Shown: positions 1 through 8,742, counted from the first letter of the stretch. The stretch: DNA of 32,637 nucleotides from Oscillospiraceae bacterium (GCA_017473745.1 JAFUJP010000180.1:1-32637); one strand, 5' to 3'. Numbers and translations: made by a program. Notes: generated from the sequence alone by a model not told the origin.

Positions 1-760
1 GCCAGTATTTTTTATACTGTTCGGAACTGCCGTCCGGATCATATCCAAGAGCAGTGATATAGTTGGAGAGAGCATCAATCCATACATAAATAACATGTTT
101 ATCATCAAAAGTTACCGGAACACCCCATTTGAATGAGGTTCTGGAAACGCAAAGGTCCTGAAGGCCGGGTTTGATGAAGTTGTTGAGCATCTCTTTTTTG
201 CGTGCTTCCGGATAGATGAAGTTTTCGTTGCTTTCAATGAATTCTTCGAGCTGTTTCTGATATTTAGAAAGACGAAGGAAATATGCTTCTTCTTTTGCCT
301 TGGTTACTTCTCTTCCGCAGTCCGGGCATTTGCCGTCAACAAGCTGGCTTTCGGTCCAGAAAGATTCACAGGGGGTGCAATAAAGGCCTTCGTATTCGCT
401 CTTATAAATATCGCCCTGATCATAAAGTTTTTTGAAAATCTTCTGAACGGTTTTTTCATGATAATCATCGGTGGTTCTGATGAAATGGTCGTAAGTAGTG
501 TTGAGAAGGTCACAGATTTCCTTGATTTCTCCCGCAACTTTATCAACGTATTCTTTCGGAGTTACGCCGGAATCCGCTGCATATTTTTCTATCTTCTGAC
601 CGTGCTCATCAGTGCCGGTAAGGAAAAAGACATCATATCCCTGCATTCTTTTATATCTTGCAATCGCATCGGTAAGAACTATCTCATAGCTGTTTCCGAT
701 ATGGGGTTTGCGGGAAGTATAAGCAATGGCCGTGGTTATATAAAATTTAGGTTTATCCAT
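1..760 (-). CDS. metG: Methionyl-tRNA synthetase, N-terminal part (runs off the window)
   Basis: Charges tRNA-Met with methionine in the cytoplasm. The reading frame is open from ATG at 760 to the window edge (253 codons). Near the N-terminus it has the class I signature as PHIGN, followed by FFLTGTDEHGQKIE, both typical of MetRS. Around residues 125-150 there is a zinc-knuckle pattern with two CxxC pairs (CTPC, then CPDC), and further on the VWIDALSNY segment of the catalytic core. An AGGAGA ribosome site lies about 9 bases before the ATG. Only 30 bases separate it from the stop of the upstream solute-binding lipoprotein gene, with no terminator between, so read-through transcription is likely. 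The anticodon-binding and C-terminal parts lie outside the window. Confidence 0.96.
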   Translation of the reverse strand, partial: MDKPKFYITTAIAYTSRKPHIGNSYEIVLTDAIARYKRMQGYDVFFLTGTDEHGQKIEKYAADSGVTPKEYVDKVAGEIKEICDLLNTTYDHFIRTTDDYHEKTVQKIFKKLYDQGDIYKSEYEGLYCTPCESFWTESQLVDGKCPDCGREVTKAKEEAYFLRLSKYQKQLEEFIESNENFIYPEARKKEMLNNFIKPGLQDLCVSRTSFKWGVPVTFDDKHVIYVWIDALSNYITALGYDPDGSSEQYKKYW

Positions 761-790
761 TTATTTTACGTCTCCTTTTGAATTATGATG

Positions 791-1999
791 TCAGTATTCC
801 TCGATATATTCAAGCATCTTGTCATTGAACTCTTCGGCGGAAACGTCGCCTTTGAAAATATCAACAACAAGTTCACAGAATTCGTCCGAGAGAGTTTCGT
901 TGTCAGCGGATTTTACAGCAAATATGGGTGTAAAAGCGTTTGCAGAAACCGCAGAAGAGGAATCAAGTGAAATATATTTATAGATATATTCCATAAAGTC
1001 TTTTGCAAGTTCCGGTTCTTTTGCTTCTATCGGAATATACATTTCGGAAAAAGAAGCAATGGTCATCTGATTGCCGTCAATTGAGGGATATGCGCAAAGC
1101 GCATATTTTTCGCCGTCTTTATTAAGCTCTTCAAGGTCTGCGCTGCTGCCGGATATGAAGAGTGCCTCGCCTTCTTTAAGGCAATCAATAACGTCTTCCC
1201 TGCTCTTGGTGCTGCTTCCTGAAACAACAAGCTTCGTAATGCTTTCGATTTTCTCTGCGAAAGAAGTTACAGCATCATTTTCCCATGCTTCCTTGTCGCA
1301 ATTCAAAAGTTTATTCATTTCCTCGATACCGATGGAATTTACAATAGCCGCAGCAAAGATATCGACGAACTCATCCGGCTCATCACCGGCATAAGTGAAG
1401 AATGAATAATCCTTGTTCTTGCATCCTTCCGCAACAGCAATGAAATCATCCCATGTTTCAGGAAGGCCGAAGCCGCTTTCCGAAAGCATTTCGGTATTAT
1501 AGATAAGACCTTTCTGCTCAAAGAAAATCGGAGCAAGATAGATTTCGCCATCGCCGTAAGGTTTGCAAATGCTGTTATCAAACGCGCCTTCCGGAGCAAA
1601 AGCAAATTTTTCAAGCTCGGTCATAGCCTTATCTTTGATAAGCGCTTCGGTAACTCCGCTTTCTTCATCAGAAGGAAGATAGACGAAATCCGGCGAATTA
1701 CCGGAAAGTATTCTGTCGCGAAGTTCATAAGCGGCGTCCTCGCTGATTATCATATTAACGGTAACGCCTTGATTTTCGCTTTCAAAAGCCGCTTTTATGT
1801 CGTTCCAATATTCTTCATCCTCTTCATCGCCGTAAATAATCGCGGTGAAGGATTTATTGAGCGATTCAACAACGATTCCGCCGTTTTCCGCTTCGCTTTC
1901 AGAATTACCGACGTTTTCTTCTGCGGGTTCATCGGAACATCCCGCAAAAATTGATACCATCATCATGATGGCAAGAAGCATAGAAAGAATTTTTTTCAT
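791..1999 (-). CDS. ABC transporter solute-binding lipoprotein (family 1, sugar type)
   Basis: Product of 402 residues. The N-terminus is a lipoprotein signal: a KK-start hydrophobic stretch ending in SIFAGC, with Cys21 as the lipidation site, then an acidic linker rich in E and S. The mature part has features of family 1 binding proteins, including a segment around residues 165-190 (GLIYNTEMLSESG, then PETWDDFIAVAEG) common in maltose/sugar binders. The ligand cannot be read from the sequence. There is no permease or ATPase next to it, so it is an orphan binder here or works with a system encoded elsewhere. GGGAGGAAA sits before the ATG. metG follows at 30 bases. Confidence 0.85.
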   Translation of the reverse strand: MKKILSMLLAIMMMVSIFAGCSDEPAEENVGNSESEAENGGIVVESLNKSFTAIIYGDEEDEEYWNDIKAAFESENQGVTVNMIISEDAAYELRDRILSGNSPDFVYLPSDEESGVTEALIKDKAMTELEKFAFAPEGAFDNSICKPYGDGEIYLAPIFFEQKGLIYNTEMLSESGFGLPETWDDFIAVAEGCKNKDYSFFTYAGDEPDEFVDIFAAAIVNSIGIEEMNKLLNCDKEAWENDAVTSFAEKIESITKLVVSGSSTKSREDVIDCLKEGEALFISGSSADLEELNKDGEKYALCAYPSIDGNQMTIASFSEMYIPIEAKEPELAKDFMEYIYKYISLDSSSAVSANAFTPIFAVKSADNETLSDEFCELVVDIFKGDVSAEEFNDKMLEYIEEY

Positions 2000-2140
2000 A
2001 ATTTCCTCCCGGTCATAAAAATACAGTTTAATAATAACACAAAACCATTTTAAATAAAAGGGGTTTTCGTATTTATTTTACTTTACAATTATGTTGATAT
2101 CATTTAGAATATAATCAAATACATATTTGGATGTGATTTT

Positions 2141-2593
2141 TTGCTTGATTATCTTTATTTGTTTTTAATATCAATGGTTCCCCTTATTGAACTTCGTGGC
2201 GCTATGGTTTATGCCGCAGTTGCGGAAATGCCCTTTCTTCCCTCCTTAATATGCTGTGTTATAGGAAATATACTCCCCGTTCCTTTTCTTATTAAATTCG
2301 CAAAAACAGTTCTCGTTCGTCTTTCAAAAGTCAATAAGATTGGCTGGATATTCCAGAAAATAATCGACCACGGCAACAAAAAATCCAAAACCGTCGATAA
2401 CGTTGAATTTCTCGGGCTTTTGCTTTTTGTTGCTATCCCCGTTCCGGGAACGGGCGCATGGAGTGCCTCTCTTATCGCCACCCTTTTGCAGCTTAGGGTA
2501 TGGAAATCCAGCTTTGCAATTTTGCTCGGCGTAATCGCCTGCGGTATAATTATGGGCATACTTTCTTTCGGTATAGTTGATATAGTCACATAA
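2141..2593 (+). CDS. Small multidrug export family membrane protein (COG2426 type)
   Basis: About 150 residues, almost wholly hydrophobic, with four or so membrane segments. The pattern PLIELRGAMVYA near the N-terminus and the PVPGTGAW motif around residues 100-107 are hallmarks of the Sm_multidrug_ex family (PF06695). The family name rests on limited data and the true transport role is unknown. No ATG fits: the frame begins at a TTG at 2141, with only a weak purine-rich stretch (GGATGTG) before it. A TATAAT box at 2110-2115 lies upstream without a clear -35. The next gene begins 12 bases after the stop, so the two form one unit. Confidence 0.8.
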   Translation: MLDYLYLFLISMVPLIELRGAMVYAAVAEMPFLPSLICCVIGNILPVPFLIKFAKTVLVRLSKVNKIGWIFQKIIDHGNKKSKTVDNVEFLGLLLFVAIPVPGTGAWSASLIATLLQLRVWKSSFAILLGVIACGIIMGILSFGIVDIVT

Positions 2594-2605
2594 AGGAGGA
2601 TTTTT

Positions 2606-3076
2606 ATGGAAAACAATATTATTGAAGTTCCCTCAAACAGCAATTCAAATGAAAAAGATTTGCAAAAACTTATATATGAACAAAGCGTAAAACAAACCGA
2701 GCTTCTTGAAAAACAGACCCGTTGGGTGAAAAAGCAAACGGTTATAGTTTCGGTGCTCATGCTCATTGTTGCGGCTTCTTTGCTCATACTCAGCGTACAG
2801 GTCGGCGGAATGCTTGAAGACGTGAATTCCGCCATTGAAGAAATTACGCTTCTGACCCACGAGCTCAATACCGTTCTTGAAGAATCCCAGCTAACCGAGC
2901 TTCTCAACAACGCAAATTCTCTTATTGAAGAAAGCGGCGACGCCCTGAAAGAGGCCCTCGAAGGCGTTGACGAAGCGCTTAAGACAGTCGGTCAGATTGA
3001 CATTGAAACTCTGAATAAAGCGATTTCCGACCTTCAGAAAGTCATAGAACCTCTGGCAAAGCTTTTCGGAAGATAA
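2606..3076 (+). CDS. Membrane-anchored helical protein of unknown function
   Basis: 156 residues; I do not recognise a family. A polar, charged N-terminus (1-44) is followed by one transmembrane segment (about 46-66). The rest (about 70-156) is predicted amphipathic helix, rich in E, L, N and A with heptad-like spacing and no Cys. This looks like a coiled coil or helical bundle on one side of the membrane. A perfect AAAGGAGG ribosome site precedes the ATG. It is the second gene after the small exporter-family protein and ends in a strong terminator 14 bases after the stop, so a partnership with that protein is plausible but unproven. Confidence 0.75.
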   Translation: MENNIIEVPSNSNSNEKDLQKLIYEQSVKQTELLEKQTRWVKKQTVIVSVLMLIVAASLLILSVQVGGMLEDVNSAIEEITLLTHELNTVLEESQLTELLNNANSLIEESGDALKEALEGVDEALKTVGQIDIETLNKAISDLQKVIEPLAKLFGR

Positions 3077-3090
3077 ACAGTCAGAGCATA

Positions 3091-3126
3091 AAAAAAGCCT
3101 TCGCGGAACACCGCGAAGGCTTTTTT
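3091..3126. terminator. Bidirectional rho-independent terminator
   Basis: A perfect 16-bp stem (AAAAAAGCCTTCGCGG and its complement) around an AACA loop, with A and T runs at both ends. It lies between the convergent genes ending at 3076 (+) and 3131 (-) and can end both transcripts. Confidence 0.95.
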
Positions 3127-3130
3127 ATTG

Positions 3131-3343
3131 TTATTTGCGAAGTTCTTTTATCTTTTCATAAAGTACAATAACAGCGGTATTGAGAACCAGAAGCAGCAGA
3201 ACGACGAGAATATCCGTAAACATTTTCAGATTCGGTTCGCCCTGCAATTTGCTTAGCAATTCAAATGAATATATGGACAAAAACACCGTAATACTTATAA
3301 AAATATCGAAAATGATATTCTGTTTCGGTCTCTTTGTTTTCAT
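3131..3343 (-). CDS. Small two-span membrane protein, unknown function
   Basis: 70 residues with a basic N-terminus (MKTKRPKQ), a first hydrophobic segment at about 10-30, a short polar loop, a second segment at about 43-62, and a basic/acidic C-terminal tail. No family recognised. The ribosome site is weak (GAGAA). It begins 46 bases after the stop of the DUF4037 gene with no hairpin between, so it may be the last gene of the transporter/phosphodiesterase transcript. Confidence 0.6.
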   Translation of the reverse strand: MKTKRPKQNIIFDIFISITVFLSIYSFELLSKLQGEPNLKMFTDILVVLLLLVLNTAVIVLYEKIKELRK

Positions 3344-3389
3344 GGATATTCTCTTTTCGCTATATTATTGCTCTCATTTTTTGGGATTA

Positions 3390-4478
3390 TCATAAACCAT
3401 ACAATTTAGTTATTTGTTCGTAATACTCTTTTTCATCAGCAAATGAAGATAGTCCGCCAATCTCACTTAATGTTCCAATAAGCGGTACATTCTCAAACGC
3501 TGTATTCGCGAGCTCATTTGCAGTTGCTTCAGCAAACTTATCCGCAAAAATAACCTTGATGTTTCTCCCAAAATAACTTTCAATTTGATAATTAACACTA
3601 TCCGTGAGGCCGCTTGCATTATGCATCTCAGCAACCAATGCCTGCGCTTTTACAATTTTATCTTCACGTTCTTCCAAAGTGTTAGCCGACAACGCAAGGT
3701 TTATAGTGGTCTTTACCTTGTCAGCCACATCAAGCCTGTCAAAAGCAGTTCCAAACCATTTGCTGTAAGGCGCATAGGTATTCTTATACAAGAAGCAAAG
3801 CCGCATTAGACGTTCAGCAATTCTGGCGCAGATGATTCGGGAACCTATTTCATCTCCACACTCACCGCATCTTTTGACAAACGCTTGCTCCGATGCAATT
3901 ATATCCCAGTTAGAAGCAATCATATAAAGCTTCACCTCTCTGGGATAATACTTGATTTTGGAGAGTATATCAGCGCAATTCAACCCATCAACAAAGAACT
4001 TTCCGGATACCAGCGAAAGAAGCCGGTGTTCTGAAAAGGCAAGCCACTCAAATGGTTTGATGTTGTCCAAATCAGATGTGCCTAGCTGCTCAATTAAGTA
4101 ATCATCGAATGTTTGTATGAAGATAAGCGGATTGACCTTTCCTTCGTTGATATATTTCGGATGCTGTACCCCGCAATCATTCGGATCCGGCTCAGTAAAA
4201 TTAACACTGTATCCTTCATATGTATATGGAAGGTTTTCAGATAAAGTTTGAAAAACACTATCCTTTTTGGATATATCATCTTTATCTAAAAACAAATAAA
4301 ATCGCGGTCCCCACATATGATCCGTTGAAACAGGATCATCATAACCTAAAACATCTGAACCGTAACCAATTAAACCTGCCGAATATTTTAAATCGGGAAA
4401 ATACTCTTCAATGATGCTTTTCGCACAGTCATTAAAGAATCTTTCACAAAGCTCCATTCCTTTTACAAATTTACACAT
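3390..4478 (-). CDS. DUF4037 protein with a nucleotidyltransferase-like N-terminal region
   Basis: 362 residues. The N-terminal pattern YGSDVLGYDDPVSTDHMWGP (about residues 39-58) fits DUF4037 proteins, which are thought to carry a nucleotidyltransferase-like fold: a GS pair followed by acidic residues, here with D and DH in place of a simple DxD. Activity and substrate are unknown. The start is 5 bases after the stop of the second phosphodiesterase gene. The ribosome site is poor (GGAG about 14 bases away), so translation may depend on coupling. The base composition is more AT-rich than in the genes upstream, so later recruitment to this operon is possible. Confidence 0.75.
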   Translation of the reverse strand: MCKFVKGMELCERFFNDCAKSIIEEYFPDLKYSAGLIGYGSDVLGYDDPVSTDHMWGPRFYLFLDKDDISKKDSVFQTLSENLPYTYEGYSVNFTEPDPNDCGVQHPKYINEGKVNPLIFIQTFDDYLIEQLGTSDLDNIKPFEWLAFSEHRLLSLVSGKFFVDGLNCADILSKIKYYPREVKLYMIASNWDIIASEQAFVKRCGECGDEIGSRIICARIAERLMRLCFLYKNTYAPYSKWFGTAFDRLDVADKVKTTINLALSANTLEEREDKIVKAQALVAEMHNASGLTDSVNYQIESYFGRNIKVIFADKFAEATANELANTAFENVPLIGTLSEIGGLSSFADEKEYYEQITKLYGL

Positions 4479-4483
4479 TTTTC

Positions 4484-5191
4484 TTATTTTAACTCCGTAA
4501 GTATATCCACCCTGTTCGTAAGCATTCCGTCGGCTCCAATATCGAGCATACGGCGCATTTCTTCCGGCTCGTCCACTGTCCAGGGATAAACCTTTACACC
4601 ATGTTTATGGAAGTCATCCATGATTTCCTGAGTAAGAGCAAAGTGATACGGAATAGTGATGGTCACATTGCGCTTTTCACAGTATTCACCGTAATCAAAA
4701 ATCCAGTTATCGAACGGGAAGCAAATTTCAACGTCCGGCGCCATAGCTTTGAATTTCATAACAGAATAATGATTTGCGGAATAAACTATAACCTTTCTGC
4801 GAAGGTTGTGCCTGTCGATACACTCAAGCACTTTTTCTTCCATTCCGTCGTATGTAATAAAGCTGTTTTTGAGCTCAACAAAAGTTACAAGGTCTTTGTC
4901 TTCCACCAGAGAAAAATATTCGTCAAGGGTGGGCACTTTCTGGTCGTGGATATCAAATCCGTTGGAAGGATCAAGTTCACGCATCTGTTCAAGGGTCATA
5001 TCCTTGACCCAGCCTTTCGCACCCGTAGTACGGGAAACTTCCTCGTCATGGAAAACAACAAGCTCGCCGTCTTTAGTCATCTGAACGTCCATTTCAATGG
5101 CTTCGGGGGCATATTCAAGGCATTTTTCAAACGCAATCATGGTGTTTTCCGGATAAAGCCCCGAAAGGCCTCTGTGGGCGATCCGCATCAT
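4484..5191 (-). CDS. Glycerophosphodiester phosphodiesterase (second copy)
   Basis: Hydrolyses glycerophosphodiesters to glycerol-3-phosphate and an alcohol; no signal peptide, so cytoplasmic. The N-terminal AHRG (about residues 5-8) with YPENT, then EMDVQMTKDGELVVFHDE, supply the His/Arg/Glu/Asp active-site set of the GDPD TIM barrel. A middle FVELK segment carries the usual Glu-x-Lys, and the C-terminal VYPWTVDEPEEM is also typical. Length of 235 residues is normal. I chose ATG at 5191: it overlaps the stop of the upstream phosphodiesterase as ATGA and lies a suitable distance after AAGGAAG. A TTG at 5200 is too close to that site. About half the residues match the upstream copy by eye, so this is an old tandem duplication. 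Confidence 0.92.
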   Translation of the reverse strand: MMRIAHRGLSGLYPENTMIAFEKCLEYAPEAIEMDVQMTKDGELVVFHDEEVSRTTGAKGWVKDMTLEQMRELDPSNGFDIHDQKVPTLDEYFSLVEDKDLVTFVELKNSFITYDGMEEKVLECIDRHNLRRKVIVYSANHYSVMKFKAMAPDVEICFPFDNWIFDYGEYCEKRNVTITIPYHFALTQEIMDDFHKHGVKVYPWTVDEPEEMRRMLDIGADGMLTNRVDILTELK

Positions 5192-5922
5192 TTTCCGCAA
5201 ACTTCCTTTCTGATTTCAAGGTATTTTTCAGGGCGGTTTGTAATGGCGATCTCAAGCTGGAGTTTAAGGGCTTTTCTCATGTCGTCCTCATCATTGATAG
5301 TCCATGCGTTGATTTCGATTCCGTTGTTGCGAAGATCCTGCATATTCTCGTGATTGAGCATATTGAAGAACGGATGGAAGCAATCAATGCCCCTTGCGCG
5401 GGTGTATGCGCCGGGATGAATTATCCAGCTTTCTTCAAGAAAACCGCATTTAACGTCCGGAGCAAGCTCTTTGAAGCGGGTGCAGGTATAGTGGTTAAAA
5501 GAACTGATAATGATTTTATCGCGGAGATTATATTCATCCATAAGGGCAAGAATTTTTTTCTCGATGCCTTTATATTCAAAAACGCCGCTTTTTATTTCAA
5601 TATTACATTCAAGTCCGGTTTCGACCATAAGTTCAAAGACTTCGCGAAGAGTCGGCGGCGCTTCAAATTCAAATTCGCCCTTTTTTACGTAACCCGCATC
5701 AAGCGCTTTGAATTCTTCAAGAGTAAGGTCTTTGATAAGGGCATCAACGCCTGTGGTGCGAATGGTGTTTTCGTCATGCATTACAACAAGCTCGCCGTCT
5801 TTTGTAAGATGAACGTCAATTTCAATGCCTTCTGCACCGATTTCAGCCGCTTTTCTGAAAGCGAGCATTGTATTTTCAGGATATTTTTCGGAAAAACCAC
5901 GATGAGCATAGATTTTAGTCAT
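5188..5922 (-). CDS. Glycerophosphodiester phosphodiesterase (first copy)
   Basis: 244 residues, cytoplasmic, same reaction as its neighbour. Active-site motifs are AHRG (residues 6-9), KYPENT, EIDVHLTKDGELVVMHDE and NIEIKSG, with the C-terminal INAWTINDEDDM. An open frame extends further upstream, but ATG at 5922 has a strong GGAGGAAAG site and begins exactly at the family's usual N-terminus, so the longer form is rejected. The gene follows the ATPase gene by 91 bases holding a hairpin, and its stop overlaps the next start. Position after an importer parallels ugpQ after ugpBAEC in enterobacteria. That parallel is the main reason to propose a glycerophosphodiester substrate for the importer. 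Confidence 0.93.
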   Translation of the reverse strand: MTKIYAHRGFSEKYPENTMLAFRKAAEIGAEGIEIDVHLTKDGELVVMHDENTIRTTGVDALIKDLTLEEFKALDAGYVKKGEFEFEAPPTLREVFELMVETGLECNIEIKSGVFEYKGIEKKILALMDEYNLRDKIIISSFNHYTCTRFKELAPDVKCGFLEESWIIHPGAYTRARGIDCFHPFFNMLNHENMQDLRNNGIEINAWTINDEDDMRKALKLQLEIAITNRPEKYLEIRKEVCGK

Positions 5923-5960
5923 AACTTTCCTCCAAAAAAATATTAGATTTTTTATAAAAC

Positions 5961-5989
5961 GTACCGGGAAGCAAATCGCTCCCCGGTAC
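5961..5989 (-). terminator. Hairpin between ATPase and phosphodiesterase genes
   Basis: A 12-bp stem with one A-C mismatch (GTACCGGGAAGC against GCTCCCCGGTAC) and a 5-base loop. On the minus strand it is followed by GTTTTATAAAAAA. The T run is broken, so it is a partial terminator or an mRNA-stabilising 3' structure rather than a full stop. Confidence 0.6.
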
Positions 5990-6013
5990 TGCTTCGCCAC
6001 TATTATAACGCTA

Positions 6014-7021
6014 TTAAAGCTTGATGACAAGGTCTTTTTCAACAGAAACATAAACCTCGTCGCCTTCGTTATAAGCCATTTCGCGCTCGAATACAATGTC
6101 GGAATTAAGCCAGATACCACCGCATTCCACATGGAAACGGATAACATTTCCGTGAGAGATAAAGCTTGTGATTTTTCCTTTGAACTGATAACATTTTTCG
6201 GTATCTACGGGTTCCTTGCTGATTTTTACGATTTCGGGGCGAATTGCAACGTCCTCGCAATCAGGAGTTTCGCCGCAGGCCTTGCCGAATTTTTCTGCCG
6301 GAATAAGGTTGTAGTTTCCGATGAAGGAAGCGGCAAATTTGGTTGCCGGTGTGGTATAGAGATCAACGGGGCTTCCGGACTGTTCAATATGTCCTGCATT
6401 GAAAAGATGAATGGTATCGGACATAACCATTGCTTCATCCTGGTCATGAGTTACGAAAATGGTTGTGATGTTAAGCTCCTTCTGAATTCTTCTTATCTCG
6501 ATCTGAAGATTATGACGAAGAAGAGCATCTATTGCAGAAAGCGGCTCATCAAGAAGAAGAACCTTCGGTTCTGTAACTATCGCTCTCGCAAGAGCGACAC
6601 GCTGCTGCTGGCCGCCCGAAAGCTGCATCGGGAACTGGTCGATTTTATCGGAAAGACCGACAATTTCGAGCATCTGTTTTACTTTTTTGTCAATTTCGTC
6701 TTTCGGAACCTTTTTCATTTTAAGGCCAAAAGCAACGTTATCTTTAACGCTCATATTCGGGAAAAGCGAATACTGCTGAAAAACCATTCCGATTCCGCGG
6801 TCGCGCGGGCTTACGTCGGTGATATCGACACCGTCGAGATAGATTCTTCCGCTGGTGACCTGTTCAAGGCCGGAAAGGCAGCGAAGAAGAGTTGATTTTC
6901 CGCATCCGGAAGGACCGAGAAGGGTTACAAGCTCGCCTTTCTCAACGTCAAGATTGATATCCTTGAGAACGTGGTTATCTCCGAAAGATTTATTTAAGTT
7001 TTCAAAACGAATATAAGACAT
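6014..7021 (-). CDS. ABC importer ATPase (PotA/FbpC-type)
   Basis: 335 residues; energises the importer encoded just upstream. Seen in order: Walker A GPSGCGKST (about 36-44), Q-loop VFQQYSLFPNM, signature LSGGQQQRVALARA, Walker B LLLDEP, D-loop SAIDA, and switch His in FVTHDQDEA. After about residue 235 there is a TOBE-like regulatory domain, usual for the spermidine/iron/sulfate/phosphonate ATPases. The family alone does not give the substrate. ATG at 7021 follows GGGGAGA and is 6 bases after the stop of the permease gene, so they are co-transcribed. Confidence 0.95.
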   Translation of the reverse strand: MSYIRFENLNKSFGDNHVLKDINLDVEKGELVTLLGPSGCGKSTLLRCLSGLEQVTSGRIYLDGVDITDVSPRDRGIGMVFQQYSLFPNMSVKDNVAFGLKMKKVPKDEIDKKVKQMLEIVGLSDKIDQFPMQLSGGQQQRVALARAIVTEPKVLLLDEPLSAIDALLRHNLQIEIRRIQKELNITTIFVTHDQDEAMVMSDTIHLFNAGHIEQSGSPVDLYTTPATKFAASFIGNYNLIPAEKFGKACGETPDCEDVAIRPEIVKISKEPVDTEKCYQFKGKITSFISHGNVIRFHVECGGIWLNSDIVFEREMAYNEGDEVYVSVEKDLVIKL

Positions 7022-7027
7022 TTCTGC

Positions 7028-7837
7028 TTATCTCCCCTCTTTTTGGATTTTCTCGAGTTTGTTGCGGCTTTGCAGGTAAAGAACAAGCGCGGTTATCGCA
7101 AAGGTTATGAGCATGATAATTACAAAAACCGCCGCAGATTCCGTACTGGAACGTTTCATCGTTTGATACAGGAACACCTGCATGTTGGAAATTCCGCTGC
7201 CGGAAAGGTTTCTTATGATGACGTAGTCACCGAAAAGAATACCAACCGCAAGAAGAGAAGAAACGGTGATGCCGGTTATAATGTTCGGAACAATTACCCT
7301 GAAGAATGCGTAAAGCTTGCTTGCGCCGAGCATTTCCGCAGCTTCAAGAAGCATCGGCATATTAACAGCGTGCATGCTGTTTCTGATTCCCTGATAAATA
7401 TGGGGAAGAATTATGATACAGTATGCGCCGATGAGCATTACCATTCTTTCGCCGAGGATGCTTCCGCTTTTTCCGTAAAGAGAAAGAATGGATACGGAAA
7501 GGATAACACCCTGAATCGTATAAGGAATCATGCAGAGAATCTGAAGATATTTTTCAAGATTCGGGAAATAGATAGTAACAACAAAAAGTGCAAGAAGAAC
7601 GAGAATTATCGTAAGGACTATCGGCACTATGCAAAGAAGGATAGTCTGATAAATCGAAGTTAAGAAATTGGCATTGCTCAAAATTGCGGTATAGCTGTCG
7701 AGAGAAAAACCGGCGGGAACGATCCCTGTCCACTTTTCAAACAGCGAATAAAGAATTGTTGCAACAAGAGGAATAAGAAGCCATACGATAACGCAGGTCA
7801 TAACGATATTAGCAGAAACTTTGGACCATTTATTCAT
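7028..7837 (-). CDS. ABC importer permease, second subunit (PotC-like)
   Basis: 269 residues with about six membrane segments. The cytoplasmic EAA loop reads EAAEMLGASKLYAFFRVIVP (about residues 162-181), the contact site for the ATPase in binding-protein-dependent importers. The frame is open to an ATG at 7858, but ATG at 7837 is preferred: GAGGTGA, which overlaps the stop of the first permease gene, lies about 5 bases before it. This gives a 5-base gap and coupled translation. Confidence 0.92.
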   Translation of the reverse strand: MNKWSKVSANIVMTCVIVWLLIPLVATILYSLFEKWTGIVPAGFSLDSYTAILSNANFLTSIYQTILLCIVPIVLTIILVLLALFVVTIYFPNLEKYLQILCMIPYTIQGVILSVSILSLYGKSGSILGERMVMLIGAYCIIILPHIYQGIRNSMHAVNMPMLLEAAEMLGASKLYAFFRVIVPNIITGITVSSLLAVGILFGDYVIIRNLSGSGISNMQVFLYQTMKRSSTESAAVFVIIMLITFAITALVLYLQSRNKLEKIQKEGR

Positions 7838-7842
7838 ATCGC

Positions 7843-8721
7843 TCACCTCGTTTTCCATTGAGTCGTCTTTTTGACGACATAGTTATCAATAAGAATAACC
7901 GCGCACATAAGCACCATCATAACAACCGAAAGAGCCGCGCCAAGAGCAGGCTGGCTTCTTATATCGCCCGTGAACGCCGCAGAAATGTTGATAGGCAAAA
8001 GCGAGAAGTTGTTCATAAGAAGTGCGTATGCGGTTGCGTATGCGCAAAGTGCATTTGCAAAAAGAACACTTACTGTTCCAAGAATACTCGGCATAAGTAC
8101 CGGAATACCGACTTTGAACCAGAACGTGCTGCTTTTTCCGCCGAGAAGCATATTCGCTTCCTGCCATTCTTTTCTTATTCCGTTGAAAGCCGGAATAAGA
8201 AGAAGAGTGGAAAGCGGAATCTGGAAATAGATATACATAAGTATAAGGCCGCTGCTGGAATAAAGATCAAAATTTTGGATAAATTCAATTCCGTAAAGTT
8301 CCGCAATCTGTGTTATTACGCCCGAATTGCCCAAAATGATAACGTAAGCAAACGCAAGCGGAACACCCGCAAAGTTTGAGGTCATGTTGAGCACCGTCAT
8401 AAAAACAGTTCTGAATTTACCGCGGGAATTATGCGCGGCCTGCGCTCCGAGAAATGCAATAATGATTCCCGCAATGGTTGAAATCGCGGTAATCATAAGG
8501 CTGTTTTTAATCGCGGTCTGATAACTTAAAGTCGTGAAAATTTTCTTATAGTTTTCAAGAGTGAAAAGGATTTCCTTGTCTGCGTCCGAACCGAAACTGT
8601 CGATAATGAGCATTACAAGCGGCAAAAGCTCGAAAAGCAAAACGACAATAAGGAACGGAAGCAAAACAAGCAAATAAACATATTTGCTTGTGGCTTTTTT
8701 GCCGCCGGCTTCATTTTTCAT
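7843..8721 (-). CDS. ABC importer permease, first subunit (PotB-like)
   Basis: 292 residues with about six membrane segments, the first at roughly 17-40. The EAA-type loop appears as EWQEANMLLGGKSSTFWFKV around residues 186-205, with a Gly at the conserved position. A GTG at 8736 is in frame, but it lies inside the ribosome site itself (GTGAGGTGTG), so ATG at 8721 is taken as the start. It pairs with the downstream permease to form the membrane channel. It is separated from the binding-protein gene by a hairpin with a T run. Confidence 0.92.
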   Translation of the reverse strand: MKNEAGGKKATSKYVYLLVLLPFLIVVLLFELLPLVMLIIDSFGSDADKEILFTLENYKKIFTTLSYQTAIKNSLMITAISTIAGIIIAFLGAQAAHNSRGKFRTVFMTVLNMTSNFAGVPLAFAYVIILGNSGVITQIAELYGIEFIQNFDLYSSSGLILMYIYFQIPLSTLLLIPAFNGIRKEWQEANMLLGGKSSTFWFKVGIPVLMPSILGTVSVLFANALCAYATAYALLMNNFSLLPINISAAFTGDIRSQPALGAALSVVMMVLMCAVILIDNYVVKKTTQWKTR

Positions 8722-8742
8722 AGGGTCACACCTCACTTAAAA

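Noticed and set aside
761..790. A T-box leader for metG
   Set aside because: Only 30 bases lie between the previous stop and the metG start; there is no room for a T-box and no such structure.
2209..2910. A 233-codon minus-strand frame across the + strand membrane protein pair
   Set aside because: Ser/Thr-rich shadow frame spanning two convincing + strand genes with strong start sites.
4601..5353. A 250-codon + strand frame opposite the phosphodiesterase genes
   Set aside because: Shadow of two clear GDPD genes; no ribosome site and no domain.
5923..6147. An N-terminal extension of the first phosphodiesterase (75 extra residues)
   Set aside because: It runs back through the hairpin and into the ATPase gene, and a strong ribosome site precedes ATG at 5922.
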